Below, in pieces: positions 7,321 to 17,439 of a DNA stretch of 64,000 nt (the first letter of the stretch is position 1; every line of letters begins with the position of its first letter). The position numbers and the translations under genes were made by a program. Where the stretch lies: positions 1 to 64,000 of the forward strand of contig DVIZ01000081.1 in the NCBI GenBank assembly GCA_018710905.1. Direction: 5' to 3'. The notes below the pieces were generated by a model. That model saw only the letters and a program-made list of their open reading frames with translations, was not told the origin of the DNA and searched no databases. This DNA comes from Candidatus Scybalomonas excrementigallinarum (lineage in GTDB: Bacteria; Bacillota; Clostridia; Lachnospirales; Lachnospiraceae).

Positions 7321-9462
7321 CTATTGTTTCATTGTAAGTTGAATCCGTTTTTTCTGCAAGTCCACCGATAACACTTTTACTTCTACAATATCTCCAACAC
7401 TTACTACTTCTAATGGGTGCTTAATATACCGATCCGTCATCTGCGAAATATGAACGAGTCCATCTTGATGAACTCCAATATCCACAAAAGCTCCAAAATC
7501 AATGACATTACGAACCGTTCCCTTTAATACCATACCTTCTTTTAGATCCTTCATATCAAGGACATCGGTTCTTAACACTGGCTTTGGCATTTCATCACGA
7601 GGATCTCTTCCTGGTTTCTCTAACTCTTTTACAATATCAAGTAATGTAAGCTCACCAACTTCTAATTCTTGTGCTAATTTCTTAGCATCTGTAATCTGTT
7701 TTGAAATCCCTTTTAATCCTCCTCGTCTAATATCGGCTTCTTGATATCCAAGACGCTTTAGTAAATTTCTTGCCACCTCATAAGACTCTGGATGCACGCT
7801 TGTCCCATCAAGAGCTTGTTCTCCATCCGCAATTCTCATAAAACCTGCACATTGTTCAAACGCCTTTGGTCCTAATTTTGCAACTTTTAATAATTGTTTT
7901 CGATCCGTAAATTTTCCATTTTCTTCTCGATAAGCGACAATATTCTTGGCTACTGTCTTACTCACACCTGAAATATATTCTAGCAAAGAGGCTGATGCTG
8001 TATTTAAGTCAATTCCAACTTTATTTACACAATCTTCCACCACTCCTGTTAATGTGTCACCTAACTTCTTTTGGTTCATATCATGTTGATACTGACCGAC
8101 TCCAATGGATTTTGGATCAATTTTTACAAGCTCTGCTAACGGATCTTGTAAACGTCTAGCAATGGATGTGGCACTTCTTTGTCCTACATCAAAATTTGGA
8201 AACTCCTCGGTTGCCAATTTACTAGCGGAATAAACGGAAGCGCCTGCCTCATTTGTAATCACATACTGTACTGGTTCTGGTATCTCCCTAAGCAGTTCTG
8301 CAATGACTTGTTCCGATTCTCTTGAAGCAGTTCCATTTCCAACAGATATCAAAGTGATACCATACTTTTTAATAAGACTGTGTACGATTTCCTTTGCTTC
8401 TTTTACTTTGTTTTGAGGAGCGGTTGGATAAATGACTACCGTATCCAATACTTTCCCAGTTGGGTCGATCACGGCTAACTTACATCCGGTTCGAAAAGCT
8501 GGATCCCATCCAAGAACTGTTTGTCCAGCAATTGGTGGTTGCATCAGCAATTGCTCTAGATTTTTACCAAATACTTTAATCGCCCCATCTTCTGCTTTTT
8601 CTGTCAATGTATTTCGAACTTCACGCTCAATAGCCCCACTAATTAATCGCTTGTAACTATCTTCAATGGCCAATTTTAAAACTGGAGTCGTATATGGATT
8701 GTCTTTACGAATCATTCTTTTTTCTAAATAGGCAATAATTTTTTCTTCTGGTGCTTGTACTTTTACGGTTAATACTTTCTCTTTTTCCCCACGATTTAAT
8801 GCTAAAATACGATGTCCTGCTACTTTTTTTATCGATTCCTCATATTCATAATACATTTCATAGACAGAACTCTCTTCTTTATTTTTTGCCTCAGATACTA
8901 AAGAACCTTCTTTCATTGTGAGCTCGCGGATATAGGTTCGATAATCAGCATTATCAGAAATTTCTTCTGCAATAATGTCCATGGCTCCTGCAATGGCTTC
9001 TTCTACTGTATTCACCTGTTTTTCTTCTGACAAGAACTCTTGTGCTTCTTCTTTTACATCTCTTTTCATATTTTGCAATAAAATAAGATTAGCAAATGGC
9101 TCTAATCCTTTCTCTTTTGCAATCATCGCTCTTGTCCTTCTCTTTGGACGATATGGTCGATAGAGATCTTCCACTTCTACTAATGTCTTTGCCTCTAAGA
9201 TCTTTTTCTTTAATTCTGGTGTCAATTTTTCCTGTTCTTCAATTGTATTTAACACCTGCTCTTTTTTCTCTTCTAAATTTCTTAAATAAACAAGACGTTC
9301 CTGTAAATTACGAAGCACTTCATCATTTAAAGCTCCTGTTGCCTCTTTACGATAACGAGCAATAAATGGTATTGTATTTCCTTCATCAATTAATTTTACC
9401 GCCGCTTCTACTTGTTGATATTTTACCCCTAATTCCTGTTGTAGTACTGCTATAATATCCAT
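7321..9462 (-). CDS. tex: Tex-family RNA-binding transcription accessory protein
   Basis: A 713-residue cytoplasmic protein with the full Tex architecture: an N-terminal helical Tex domain (IPFIARYRKEATG near residue 33), a YqgF-like RNase H fold in the middle (GWDPAFRTGCKLAVID), helix-hairpin-helix motifs (ASLLEYISGVSKTVAKNIV), and a C-terminal S1 RNA-binding domain (about 640-713). Length is typical. Tex proteins bind RNA and associate with transcription. The exact role here is unknown. Confidence 0.94.
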   Translation of the reverse strand: MDIIAVLQQELGVKYQQVEAAVKLIDEGNTIPFIARYRKEATGALNDEVLRNLQERLVYLRNLEEKKEQVLNTIEEQEKLTPELKKKILEAKTLVEVEDLYRPYRPKRRTRAMIAKEKGLEPFANLILLQNMKRDVKEEAQEFLSEEKQVNTVEEAIAGAMDIIAEEISDNADYRTYIRELTMKEGSLVSEAKNKEESSVYEMYYEYEESIKKVAGHRILALNRGEKEKVLTVKVQAPEEKIIAYLEKRMIRKDNPYTTPVLKLAIEDSYKRLISGAIEREVRNTLTEKAEDGAIKVFGKNLEQLLMQPPIAGQTVLGWDPAFRTGCKLAVIDPTGKVLDTVVIYPTAPQNKVKEAKEIVHSLIKKYGITLISVGNGTASRESEQVIAELLREIPEPVQYVITNEAGASVYSASKLATEEFPNFDVGQRSATSIARRLQDPLAELVKIDPKSIGVGQYQHDMNQKKLGDTLTGVVEDCVNKVGIDLNTASASLLEYISGVSKTVAKNIVAYREENGKFTDRKQLLKVAKLGPKAFEQCAGFMRIADGEQALDGTSVHPESYEVARNLLKRLGYQEADIRRGGLKGISKQITDAKKLAQELEVGELTLLDIVKELEKPGRDPRDEMPKPVLRTDVLDMKDLKEGMVLKGTVRNVIDFGAFVDIGVHQDGLVHISQMTDRYIKHPLEVVSVGDIVEVKVLSVDLQKKRIQLTMKQ

Positions 9463-9485
9463 ATGATTTTTCTCCCTAATATTAA

Positions 9486-9965
9486 TTATAATTCAAATTC
9501 AATTTTTCTTCCCACTGGCTCATAGGCATGATATTTTACCCCAACCATATCAAACATTGCTTTGGAAGCTTTTACTGAATCTGTATCCGCATATTTATCA
9601 CTCATGTAGATAATCTCTTTAATTCCACTTTGAATAATGGCTTTACAACATTCATTGCAAGGAAATAATGTTCCATAAAGTTTTGCACCTTCTAAAGAAC
9701 CCCCATTGTAATTCAAAATAGCATTGAGCTCCGCATGACATACATAAAGATATTTCGTATGTAAAGGATCTCCTTCTCTCTCCCATGGCATACAATCGTC
9801 AGAACATCCTGTTGGCATTCCATTGTAACCAATAGAGAGAATTTTATTATTGGCATCTACAATACAAGCCCCTACTTGTGTTCCTGGATCTTTACTTCTC
9901 ATAGCCGCTAACATGGCAACTCCCATAAAATACTCATCCCATGATAAATAATCTTGTCGTTTCAT
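9486..9965 (-). CDS. dCMP deaminase (ComEB-like)
   Basis: A 159-residue zinc-dependent cytidine/deoxycytidylate deaminase with the HAELNAI and PCNECCKAI motifs that bind zinc and carry the catalytic glutamate. It converts dCMP to dUMP for dTTP synthesis. The opening sequence WDEYFMGVAMLAAMRSKDP is typical of the ComEB/dCMP group. It lies 23 bp upstream of tex on the same strand and may be co-transcribed. Confidence 0.9.
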   Translation of the reverse strand: MKRQDYLSWDEYFMGVAMLAAMRSKDPGTQVGACIVDANNKILSIGYNGMPTGCSDDCMPWEREGDPLHTKYLYVCHAELNAILNYNGGSLEGAKLYGTLFPCNECCKAIIQSGIKEIIYMSDKYADTDSVKASKAMFDMVGVKYHAYEPVGRKIEFEL

Positions 9966-10107
9966 ATGATTACTCCTTACTTTTTATTTTCTTCTTTATT
10001 CAAATTCTTTCCTACATATCCTTACTCATGTTATATTTTCATTATAATATAACATAAGCTATTTTAAAAGCAACATCAAATAGAAATATAAACCTTACTT
10101 TCTGATA

Positions 10108-10145
10108 CCAAAAAACGATATTAGGCAATTGCCTAATATCGTTTT
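10108..10145 (-). terminator. perfect-palindrome terminator overlapping the GH42 stop codon
   Basis: A 34-bp perfect palindrome (10112-10145) with arms AAAACGATATTAGGCAA and its complement, followed by a T run on the minus strand. The GH42 stop codon TAG (10133-10135) lies inside the palindrome. Confidence 0.85.
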
Positions 10146-12181
10146 AAAATTTTACACTCATAAGGGAGTAATTTTATTTCCTTTTCATATCGTTTTACTT
10201 TGATACAATCTTCATAACCTTCTACACAAGATACTTTAACGTTTTTTTCACTAAAGTTTTGTACAAAATAAAATTTTTCTTGTAACTGCCTTACTGTTAC
10301 CACCACTTCCTCTGGCAAATCACCTTTCCATGGGGATTTTACAGAACAATTATCTAAAACTTTTTTATAAAAAGCTTCTAAAAGGTTATAGTCTGGCTCT
10401 ACCGCTAAGTAATATGCTTTCCCTTTTCTATAGCAATTTTCTGTAATAGCTGATAATCCTTTACAGATCCCACTATCATAAACGGCAATTTCTCTTGCAC
10501 CTTTTTTCTGAACTTCTTCATAGAGATGTTTTATCGAGTAAGAACTTCCATCCATAGAAATCTTGACTTCTTCATCTTTTCTTGTAAGAGTAATCATCTC
10601 ATTTTCAATTCCTAACACTTCTTGTAACGGATGTTTCTCTACAAAACATAAGTCAGATTCATTTACCACACCACTCCAATAAGTAGTCACATAAATTCCA
10701 CCATTTGCCACATAATCTTTTATTTTTTCCACATAATGTTCTCGGTACATATAGTTAAGAGGTGCAATAACTACTTCATAATCATCAAAATAGGTACATT
10801 CCATATCAACGAAATCAACCGATATTCCTTGTTTCCAAAAAATGCGAAAATGTTCCACTATCGTTTTCACATATTGTTTTTCTTCCCATAACGCTTGGCA
10901 TTCTTCCAATGCCCACCAGTTTTCCCAATCAAAAACGATAGCTATTTTACTTCTATGCTGTGTCTCTATAATGAAATCTGAGATCTTTCTTATTTCACTC
11001 CCTAGTTCTGCTACCTCTTGGAATACTTTTGACTTATTTCCATTTTTATGTCCAATTACTGCCCCATGAAACTTTTCAAAAGCTCCTCTACTTTGTCGCC
11101 ATTGAAAATATTGAATACTATTTGCCCCATCCGCTATGGCTTGCATTGCAGAAAGCTTATGCATCCCTGGACGCTTTGCAATGTTATAAGACTTCCAGTT
11201 TGTTATGGAAGGCGTATTTTCCATCATAAAAAATGGCTGTTTCTTTATACTCCTCATAAGAGCATGTCCAGCAGCTGTCATAGCGGCTACTTCCATCTCA
11301 TTTTCCTGCTCATGCCAATCGGGATAGGAATCTAAGCTAATAAAATCCAATTGTTTTCCTAATTTGAAGTAATCGATATTCCCAAAAAACTCCATATAGT
11401 TAGTTGTAACTGGGCGGTCAGAATATTGCCGAATCACTTGGATTTCTGCTTGACAGAAATTTTGTATCCTATCGCTTACAAATCTCTTCCAGTCTAATTT
11501 TAGTCCATGTAACATTGTTTCTCCATGAGGAGATGGACTCTCAATCATATTCCATTCCTGATAAGTATGGCTCCAAAACTTTGTCCACCATGCTTTGTTT
11601 AAATTTTCTAATGTTTGATATCGGTCTTGTAACCAATTACGAAACTCCTCTTGGCAATAAGGACAATGACAAGAAGAATCCGTTCCATTATTGCCATATT
11701 CATTTGAAATATGCCAAGCAATCACAGCTGGATGATCTCCATATCGTTTTGCTAATTTTCCATTTATAATTTGCATTTTCTCCCGCATTATTGGAGAAGA
11801 ATAGCAGAAATTATGACGATTTCCTGGTAGATTGCGTATTCGGTTACTTCGTACTTGCCGAACTTCCTCATATTGATGTTGCATCCAAATAGGGAGTGCT
11901 CCTGTTGGTGTTGCGAGTATCGTATAAATTCCATTTTCATATAATCGATTTATAATTTGATCCAGCCATTCAAAATGAAATTCTCCTTCTCGTGGTTCAT
12001 ATTCTGCCCATGAAAAAATGCCAAGCGATACACAATTAATGCTTGCTTCTTTCATCCATTGAATATCTTGTTCCAACACCTCAGGTTTATCTAACCATTG
12101 TTCTGGATTGTAATCTCCTCCATGCCAAAGCTTTTGAAATAATACTGCTTCGTTTAATCTATTATTATGTAACACTCCCAA
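10133..12181 (-). CDS. intracellular beta-galactosidase, GH42
   Basis: A 682-residue GH42 enzyme. The acid/base Glu161 is in HISNEYG and the probable nucleophile Glu321 in MMENTPS. A four-cysteine metal site is seen at C126, C171, C173 and C176. There is no signal peptide, so it should cleave imported beta-galactosides in the cytoplasm. The start is a TTG, 8 nt after GGAGG. It is last in the galactan locus, 15 bp after the GH53 stop. GH42 enzymes often act on galacto-oligosaccharides from type I galactan, which fits the neighbours. Confidence 0.92.
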   Translation of the reverse strand: MGVLHNNRLNEAVLFQKLWHGGDYNPEQWLDKPEVLEQDIQWMKEASINCVSLGIFSWAEYEPREGEFHFEWLDQIINRLYENGIYTILATPTGALPIWMQHQYEEVRQVRSNRIRNLPGNRHNFCYSSPIMREKMQIINGKLAKRYGDHPAVIAWHISNEYGNNGTDSSCHCPYCQEEFRNWLQDRYQTLENLNKAWWTKFWSHTYQEWNMIESPSPHGETMLHGLKLDWKRFVSDRIQNFCQAEIQVIRQYSDRPVTTNYMEFFGNIDYFKLGKQLDFISLDSYPDWHEQENEMEVAAMTAAGHALMRSIKKQPFFMMENTPSITNWKSYNIAKRPGMHKLSAMQAIADGANSIQYFQWRQSRGAFEKFHGAVIGHKNGNKSKVFQEVAELGSEIRKISDFIIETQHRSKIAIVFDWENWWALEECQALWEEKQYVKTIVEHFRIFWKQGISVDFVDMECTYFDDYEVVIAPLNYMYREHYVEKIKDYVANGGIYVTTYWSGVVNESDLCFVEKHPLQEVLGIENEMITLTRKDEEVKISMDGSSYSIKHLYEEVQKKGAREIAVYDSGICKGLSAITENCYRKGKAYYLAVEPDYNLLEAFYKKVLDNCSVKSPWKGDLPEEVVVTVRQLQEKFYFVQNFSEKNVKVSCVEGYEDCIKVKRYEKEIKLLPYECKILKRY

Positions 12182-12196
12182 TTCTTTTGCCTCCTT

Positions 12197-14572
12197 CTAC
12201 TGCCTAATCAGTGTTATATCATCAAGATATCCCCATGAGCCAGCTTCTCCTTGAATATCAATGTCAATCCTAACTTCTCCATTTATAACTGGAATATTTG
12301 TTATTTGGAACTGATTCCAAATTGGCTTATTTGTACTAGAATCCCACTCATTTGTATCTTCTATCTTTGTTGAATAAATTCCATTCTCATTGGCTACATA
12401 TACATTACATTCTTTATCATTGCTACTACCATAGCTCCATCCAGTTAATGTATAATATCCGCTTGGCAATTCATTAATCTCTTGTGCTAATCCAATCGTA
12501 AATACTTCTGGATCATAGTAATGAAAAGAGTAGCTGCCATTGTCCGTTCGATTCTGATTACCTGTTCTTCCTGCTAATTCTGGCCAATCATTATTTTGTA
12601 ATTTAATTGTCCAATTATCGGTATCAGATAGCTCCGCCTCCATCGTACCATTTTTTATGTAATTTCTTGTAATTTTTTCAGCATTATTATCATTATCTAC
12701 AAAAGTGAAATCATCTAATGTTCCATATCCATTTGCATTCCCTTTGATTTTAGCACCTATCCTTATTTTTGTAACACCACTTGGAATTTGAATCTGATCA
12801 ATCTGGATTTTCTTCCAATTGTTATAATAAGTAAATTCGATATCTGTTTCTGCCAAACGAGTTGTTGCTCCATTTAACTCATACTCAACAAACAATTGCG
12901 CCTGTTCTAAATTTTCTGCTATTCCTTGGGCATAGGCACTGAAACAATAATTATGATTTTCTTCTACTTCAATCTCTTGTGAAAGAATAGTAACAAATGG
13001 TTCATCATCCCAGAATTGAAAACTTCCCACACCTGAATATGGTGTACTATCATCCCAAATGGTAATCTGTCCTGCATTTCCTTTTTCCTTACTTATTTTC
13101 CAATCAGCTGTATTATAAGCATCTTCAAAAGAATTATTTTTTACTAAATTTCTTTGCACTGTAATTGTCACCGTCGGCTGTTTTAATACCACATTATCTA
13201 ATGGATCAGCACCTAGTATTCTTCCACTTAATTTATATGTTCCTATGCGATTTAAATCTACAGATTCCACATCATTCCAACTTACTGGTAATGATATTAA
13301 ATCTCCATCAAATTGTAATACCTCTATCTTTGTAGGTAGTATATCTTCTATTGATACAGTATCTTCAACATCTACAATAATATCCTCTGGCATATAAACA
13401 ATTACATCTTTATCATTATTAATAGATGCCTCTTCTTTATTAAATCGGTAGGCATTCAAAGAATCAAGTTCTTTAAAATTAGCATCAAATAAAATCTGAT
13501 TATCCCACTCATTTCCTTGTCCCTTTGCAACACCTACACCATCAACTGCTAGCCATAGAGGTTCCCAATAAAATACACCAAGTCCTTTATCATTGTCTAC
13601 ATTAGCAACTGTATTAAACACTGTTTCTAACATTAGTTTCTGATTTTCTACATTAGCCTCTAAGCCCACAACATCTGTTTCCTCTTTTCCTATTAAATTT
13701 GGCTGGGAATCAGCATCTTCATAAGTTTGTGGATAAGAAGTTTCTGCTACTACAACTTCTTTTTGATACCTTTTTACAATATTATTCATATTGCTTTTTA
13801 AATCTTGAGGTGTCCCATGCCAATAAGGATAATATGACATTCCTATCACATCGAAATCAGTTACCCCTCTTGCAATCATATTATCAAAGAAATATTCAAA
13901 TCGTTCCTGATCGCCCCCTTCTGCTAGATGAATCATGATTTTAGTTTTTTGATTAATCGGCGTTGTATCTCTTACTGCTGAAATTCCACTATTTAATAAC
14001 TCTGCTAAGTTATCTAAATTATCGATATATCCATCTTCCCATAGCATCCCTCCACTGATCTCATTTCCAACTTGTACCATATCAGGATACGCTCCAACAG
14101 CATTTAAACTATTCAATATATCCGCTGTATAGTCATATACTGCTTGTTTTAATTCAGAAAAATTTAGATCTTTCCAAGCTTCTGGTTTAGACTGATAAGA
14201 AGGATCTGCCCATGTATCAGAATAATGAAAATCTAATAAAAACTTTAATCCTGCTTGCTTAATTCTTTGTGCCATTTCTATTGTATGTTCTTTATTACAA
14301 TAATCACCTGCATCAAATGATGTTGTTGGATTATTCCAAATTCTTAGACGAACATAATTTACATCTTTATCTTCTTTTAAATATTGAAGAATATCATTAA
14401 TCTTATTACCACTTCCATCAAAAAATTCTCCGCCTGCGTCCTCCACTGCCTCCAGCGAAGATAAATCCATTCCTTTGATAAACTCATCAGAACTTGCATA
14501 AGTTGGTGATGTATAAAGCCCCATTCCCACAATTCCAATTGCACATCCTATTACCAATTTTTTTATATTCAT
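12197..14572 (-). CDS. secreted arabinogalactan endo-beta-1,4-galactanase, GH53, with binding modules
   Basis: A 791-residue secreted enzyme. A signal peptide covers about residues 1-27. The GH53 domain (about 30-370) has acid/base Glu171 in QVGNEISGG and nucleophile Glu277 in VVAETSY. Next come an Ig-like bacterial domain (about 390-470) and two related beta-sandwich carbohydrate-binding modules (about 475-635 and 640-791), which resemble CBM61/CBM4 types and share NGT/NNS-F and W-DD-F patterns. It should cut beta-1,4-galactan outside the cell. No sortase or SLH anchor is visible, so it is probably released or held by its binding modules. Confidence 0.92.
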   Translation of the reverse strand: MNIKKLVIGCAIGIVGMGLYTSPTYASSDEFIKGMDLSSLEAVEDAGGEFFDGSGNKINDILQYLKEDKDVNYVRLRIWNNPTTSFDAGDYCNKEHTIEMAQRIKQAGLKFLLDFHYSDTWADPSYQSKPEAWKDLNFSELKQAVYDYTADILNSLNAVGAYPDMVQVGNEISGGMLWEDGYIDNLDNLAELLNSGISAVRDTTPINQKTKIMIHLAEGGDQERFEYFFDNMIARGVTDFDVIGMSYYPYWHGTPQDLKSNMNNIVKRYQKEVVVAETSYPQTYEDADSQPNLIGKEETDVVGLEANVENQKLMLETVFNTVANVDNDKGLGVFYWEPLWLAVDGVGVAKGQGNEWDNQILFDANFKELDSLNAYRFNKEEASINNDKDVIVYMPEDIIVDVEDTVSIEDILPTKIEVLQFDGDLISLPVSWNDVESVDLNRIGTYKLSGRILGADPLDNVVLKQPTVTITVQRNLVKNNSFEDAYNTADWKISKEKGNAGQITIWDDSTPYSGVGSFQFWDDEPFVTILSQEIEVEENHNYCFSAYAQGIAENLEQAQLFVEYELNGATTRLAETDIEFTYYNNWKKIQIDQIQIPSGVTKIRIGAKIKGNANGYGTLDDFTFVDNDNNAEKITRNYIKNGTMEAELSDTDNWTIKLQNNDWPELAGRTGNQNRTDNGSYSFHYYDPEVFTIGLAQEINELPSGYYTLTGWSYGSSNDKECNVYVANENGIYSTKIEDTNEWDSSTNKPIWNQFQITNIPVINGEVRIDIDIQGEAGSWGYLDDITLIRQ

Positions 14573-14597
14573 AGCTTCTCCTTCTATTATAAAATTA

Positions 14598-15620
14598 TCA
14601 ATAATTTTTCGTTGATTCTTTAATGCTCACCTTATATCCTAAAATTGTTGTCTTTGGTACCACTTCTTCTTTTATTACTTGTAATAAAAGAGTTGCTGCC
14701 ATAATTCCTAGTTCTTTTATATTGTATTCTACACAAGTAATCGGAAGATGATATGCTTCTAATAGGGGACTATCATAAAAAGAAGCAATTTTAATTTGAC
14801 TTGGAATTGATATCCTATTTTTATGTAATATTTTTAATACATGAAAACAAATATTATCATCCATACATAAAAGACATTCCACATCTTTTTGTATCACTTC
14901 TTTTACCACTTTATCAGCTACAATACTATTAACTACATTATCATACAAACTAACTTTTTCTGAATTCATTCCTATTCCATTTTTTTCAAAAGCATGTTTA
15001 CAACCAAGTAATCTATTTCTTGTAGCTATCTGTGTCATATCGCCACATAAAAGAGCAAATTTTTCATACCCCATATGAACTAAAATAGATGTCAATTCTC
15101 TACACGCCTCTTCATGATTTACATCCACTTGTATCACTTCTTTATCTGCATAACTACCTATTACAACAAGAGGAACTCCTTTTTCCTTAAGAAATTGAAT
15201 CGCCTCGTCGTTTTCCATCGTCCTTGTTAAAATAACACCATCTATTTTATGTTTCCAAACAATTTTTTTTAACTCTGTAATATTGTTTGGCTCTATTTTT
15301 ACAACTATCACATTATATCCATGAATAATACAATAATCATAAATACTCAATAAGATCTTTTGGAAATATGGTATTTCTGCAAATTCCTCTTCTCCTGGTA
15401 AAGTAACACAAATATTACCTGTAATCTTTGACGTCCAACTTGGCAAATGTTTTCGTGGAGTAAAATTCTTTTCTCCTGTATAATCTAGTACCAGTTTTCT
15501 CGTTTTTTCACTGATTCTTCCTTTGCCCGAAATGGCTCTTGATACAGTAGAATTTGAGAGTCCTAGTTCTTTTGCAATATCTTCAATTCTCATTTTTTTT
15601 ACTTTATCTTTACTCTCCAT
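14598..15620 (-). CDS. LacI-family transcriptional regulator of the galactan locus
   Basis: A 340-residue LacI-type repressor. The DNA-binding helix-turn-helix is at the N terminus (MRIEDIAKELGLSNSTVSRAI, from about residue 10) with the hinge close behind. A periplasmic-binding-protein-like sugar-sensing domain follows. It lies between the substrate-binding protein gene and GH53 in the same direction, so it very probably controls this locus. The inducer is inferred to be a galacto-oligosaccharide. No operator was identified with confidence. Confidence 0.92.
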   Translation of the reverse strand: MESKDKVKKMRIEDIAKELGLSNSTVSRAISGKGRISEKTRKLVLDYTGEKNFTPRKHLPSWTSKITGNICVTLPGEEEFAEIPYFQKILLSIYDYCIIHGYNVIVVKIEPNNITELKKIVWKHKIDGVILTRTMENDEAIQFLKEKGVPLVVIGSYADKEVIQVDVNHEEACRELTSILVHMGYEKFALLCGDMTQIATRNRLLGCKHAFEKNGIGMNSEKVSLYDNVVNSIVADKVVKEVIQKDVECLLCMDDNICFHVLKILHKNRISIPSQIKIASFYDSPLLEAYHLPITCVEYNIKELGIMAATLLLQVIKEEVVPKTTILGYKVSIKESTKNY

Positions 15621-15783
15621 AGATTCTCCTTTCCCTGCCTATTCTTCTTAGAAGAAACTGTTTTAAATATAATTTAGGAGGCACTATTCCATAATCAAAT
15701 ATGCCTCCTTTTTTCATTGTATGAAAGCAACTGTCATAGACTATACTGACAACTATTATAAACTAAAAACTCACTTCTTATCT

Positions 15784-17376
15784 TTATTGTTTTGCCAAAT
15801 ATTCTTCATATTGACGAAGTAGTTCATCCGTTACTTTAGAAAGCCCTGCGCTCTCTAATGTCTGTTTCATAGTATCAAACATCTTTTCTGTCTGATCCCC
15901 ATAGATTCCTAGGGCAAAGCTGCTTTCGTATTCTGCTAAAACAGATTGCACAACGGTATATTCTGTTTCAACATTTGATGGATCAAATGTAAATCCTGCT
16001 ACTTCTGGATGATATTCTTTCTCTTCCATTTTCTCATCCATAACAACTTGGCGTTCATCAATTCCCACTTCATCTGGTTCATCTTGACGATTTAATGCCC
16101 AAGCCCATCCATTCCAAGTATAATTTTCAGCAGCATCTAATGTTTTACGATATCCATCTTTTGTTAATTCCCAATGTTCCCCTTCAATTCCACCTAATAA
16201 TAAACGGTTTAAATTGACATCACTTTTTATGTAATCTAAAACTAACGCTGCTCTCTTTGGATTTTTACTGCTTGCTGTAATGGCTGTTGCATCATCTGCA
16301 TAACTTCCTCTACGACGTAACGTATCTGGAGTTACATCATATACAGCATATGTTCCATTTTTAGAACTTTCTAAATTCTTTCCTGCTGAATATACAGAAG
16401 TATTCCATACAAAAGCTCCAGAAGTTCCATTTTCAAAGTATGCTTGTGCATCACTTGTATCATTAATAGCATCTGTTGACCATACACCTTCTTTTGCCAA
16501 TTCTGCCATCTCTAAACAATATTGTTTATAAATATCTGAAGTGAATAAATAAGAAATATCTTCTTTATTTGGTGCTTTTTCACTATCACTATTATTATAA
16601 TACCAATCATATCCATTGGCTACCGCTTCTAGTTTATTATTTTGCAAATAAAGGCTTAATAACTGTTCACGGTTTGTATTCGTATTTAACGCCGTTACAC
16701 CTGTGTCTTTTTGAATATTCGCCAATTCTACTAAATATTTCTTTAAATTATCCCAACTAGTTGGCTCTGTTAAATTATATTTATCCATTAAATCTTTTCT
16801 CACCATAGCGATTTGATAGGAATTAAATAACGCTTTTGCCTTTGGAACTGCGTAAATCTTTCCACTAATAGAAATCTGATCCCAACTCTCTTCTGGCTGC
16901 TCTGCATAAGTATATGGCATATAATTTTCTAAAAATTCAGGAGTTAACTCTAAAAATGCTCCTTTTGCTGCTTCTTCATTATAATAACACCATGCAGCCG
17001 TATAAATTAAATCTACCTGTTCTCCTCCTGATAAAAGAAGAGAATATTTTGTTTCATAATCACTCCAATTTAAAAATTTAACATCTAAGGTAGTATTCAG
17101 ATTCGGCTCAAAGTACTCGCTATTGGCTTTATCGAGCACTTTTTGCATATCCTTTGGAGTATCTCCTAATACATACATTACAATTTTTTCTTTTTCCGCA
17201 AAGTTATATCCTTTCCCATAATAAGGACTGTCTTTTGAAATTGTAGAATCATCTGCTTGTTCTGTTTTTTCTGTTGCCCCACCAGTGTTCTGTGTCTTTG
17301 TTCCTCCACAACCTGCCATTGTGAATGCCATTGTTGTTGCTAATAAATAAGCAAGCCACTTTCTTTTCTTTCTCAT
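15784..17376 (-). CDS. ABC sugar importer substrate-binding lipoprotein
   Basis: A 530-residue extracellular solute-binding protein with a lipoprotein signal peptide and lipobox MAGC (about residue 23). The large size and the EKIVMYVLGDTPKDMQKVL opening place it with LplA/YtcQ-type family 1 binding proteins for oligosaccharides. I use the ATG at 17376, 7 nt after GGGAGG, rather than the TTG that overlaps that site. With the two permeases it should import galactan-derived oligosaccharides. No ATPase is encoded nearby, so a shared MsmX-type ATPase is expected elsewhere. Confidence 0.92.
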   Translation of the reverse strand: MRKKRKWLAYLLATTMAFTMAGCGGTKTQNTGGATEKTEQADDSTISKDSPYYGKGYNFAEKEKIVMYVLGDTPKDMQKVLDKANSEYFEPNLNTTLDVKFLNWSDYETKYSLLLSGGEQVDLIYTAAWCYYNEEAAKGAFLELTPEFLENYMPYTYAEQPEESWDQISISGKIYAVPKAKALFNSYQIAMVRKDLMDKYNLTEPTSWDNLKKYLVELANIQKDTGVTALNTNTNREQLLSLYLQNNKLEAVANGYDWYYNNSDSEKAPNKEDISYLFTSDIYKQYCLEMAELAKEGVWSTDAINDTSDAQAYFENGTSGAFVWNTSVYSAGKNLESSKNGTYAVYDVTPDTLRRRGSYADDATAITASSKNPKRAALVLDYIKSDVNLNRLLLGGIEGEHWELTKDGYRKTLDAAENYTWNGWAWALNRQDEPDEVGIDERQVVMDEKMEEKEYHPEVAGFTFDPSNVETEYTVVQSVLAEYESSFALGIYGDQTEKMFDTMKQTLESAGLSKVTDELLRQYEEYLAKQ

Positions 17377-17439
17377 GTAAATTCCTCCCAATTTTTTTAT
17401 TTTTATAAGTAAAGCAATCTGCTCACTTTACATCAATTA

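Noticed and set aside
15660-15710. hairpin GGAGGCA...TGCCTCC between lacI and the binding-protein gene
   Set aside because: The T run is on the plus strand, opposite to the genes here; at best a weak processing or partial stop site on the minus strand.
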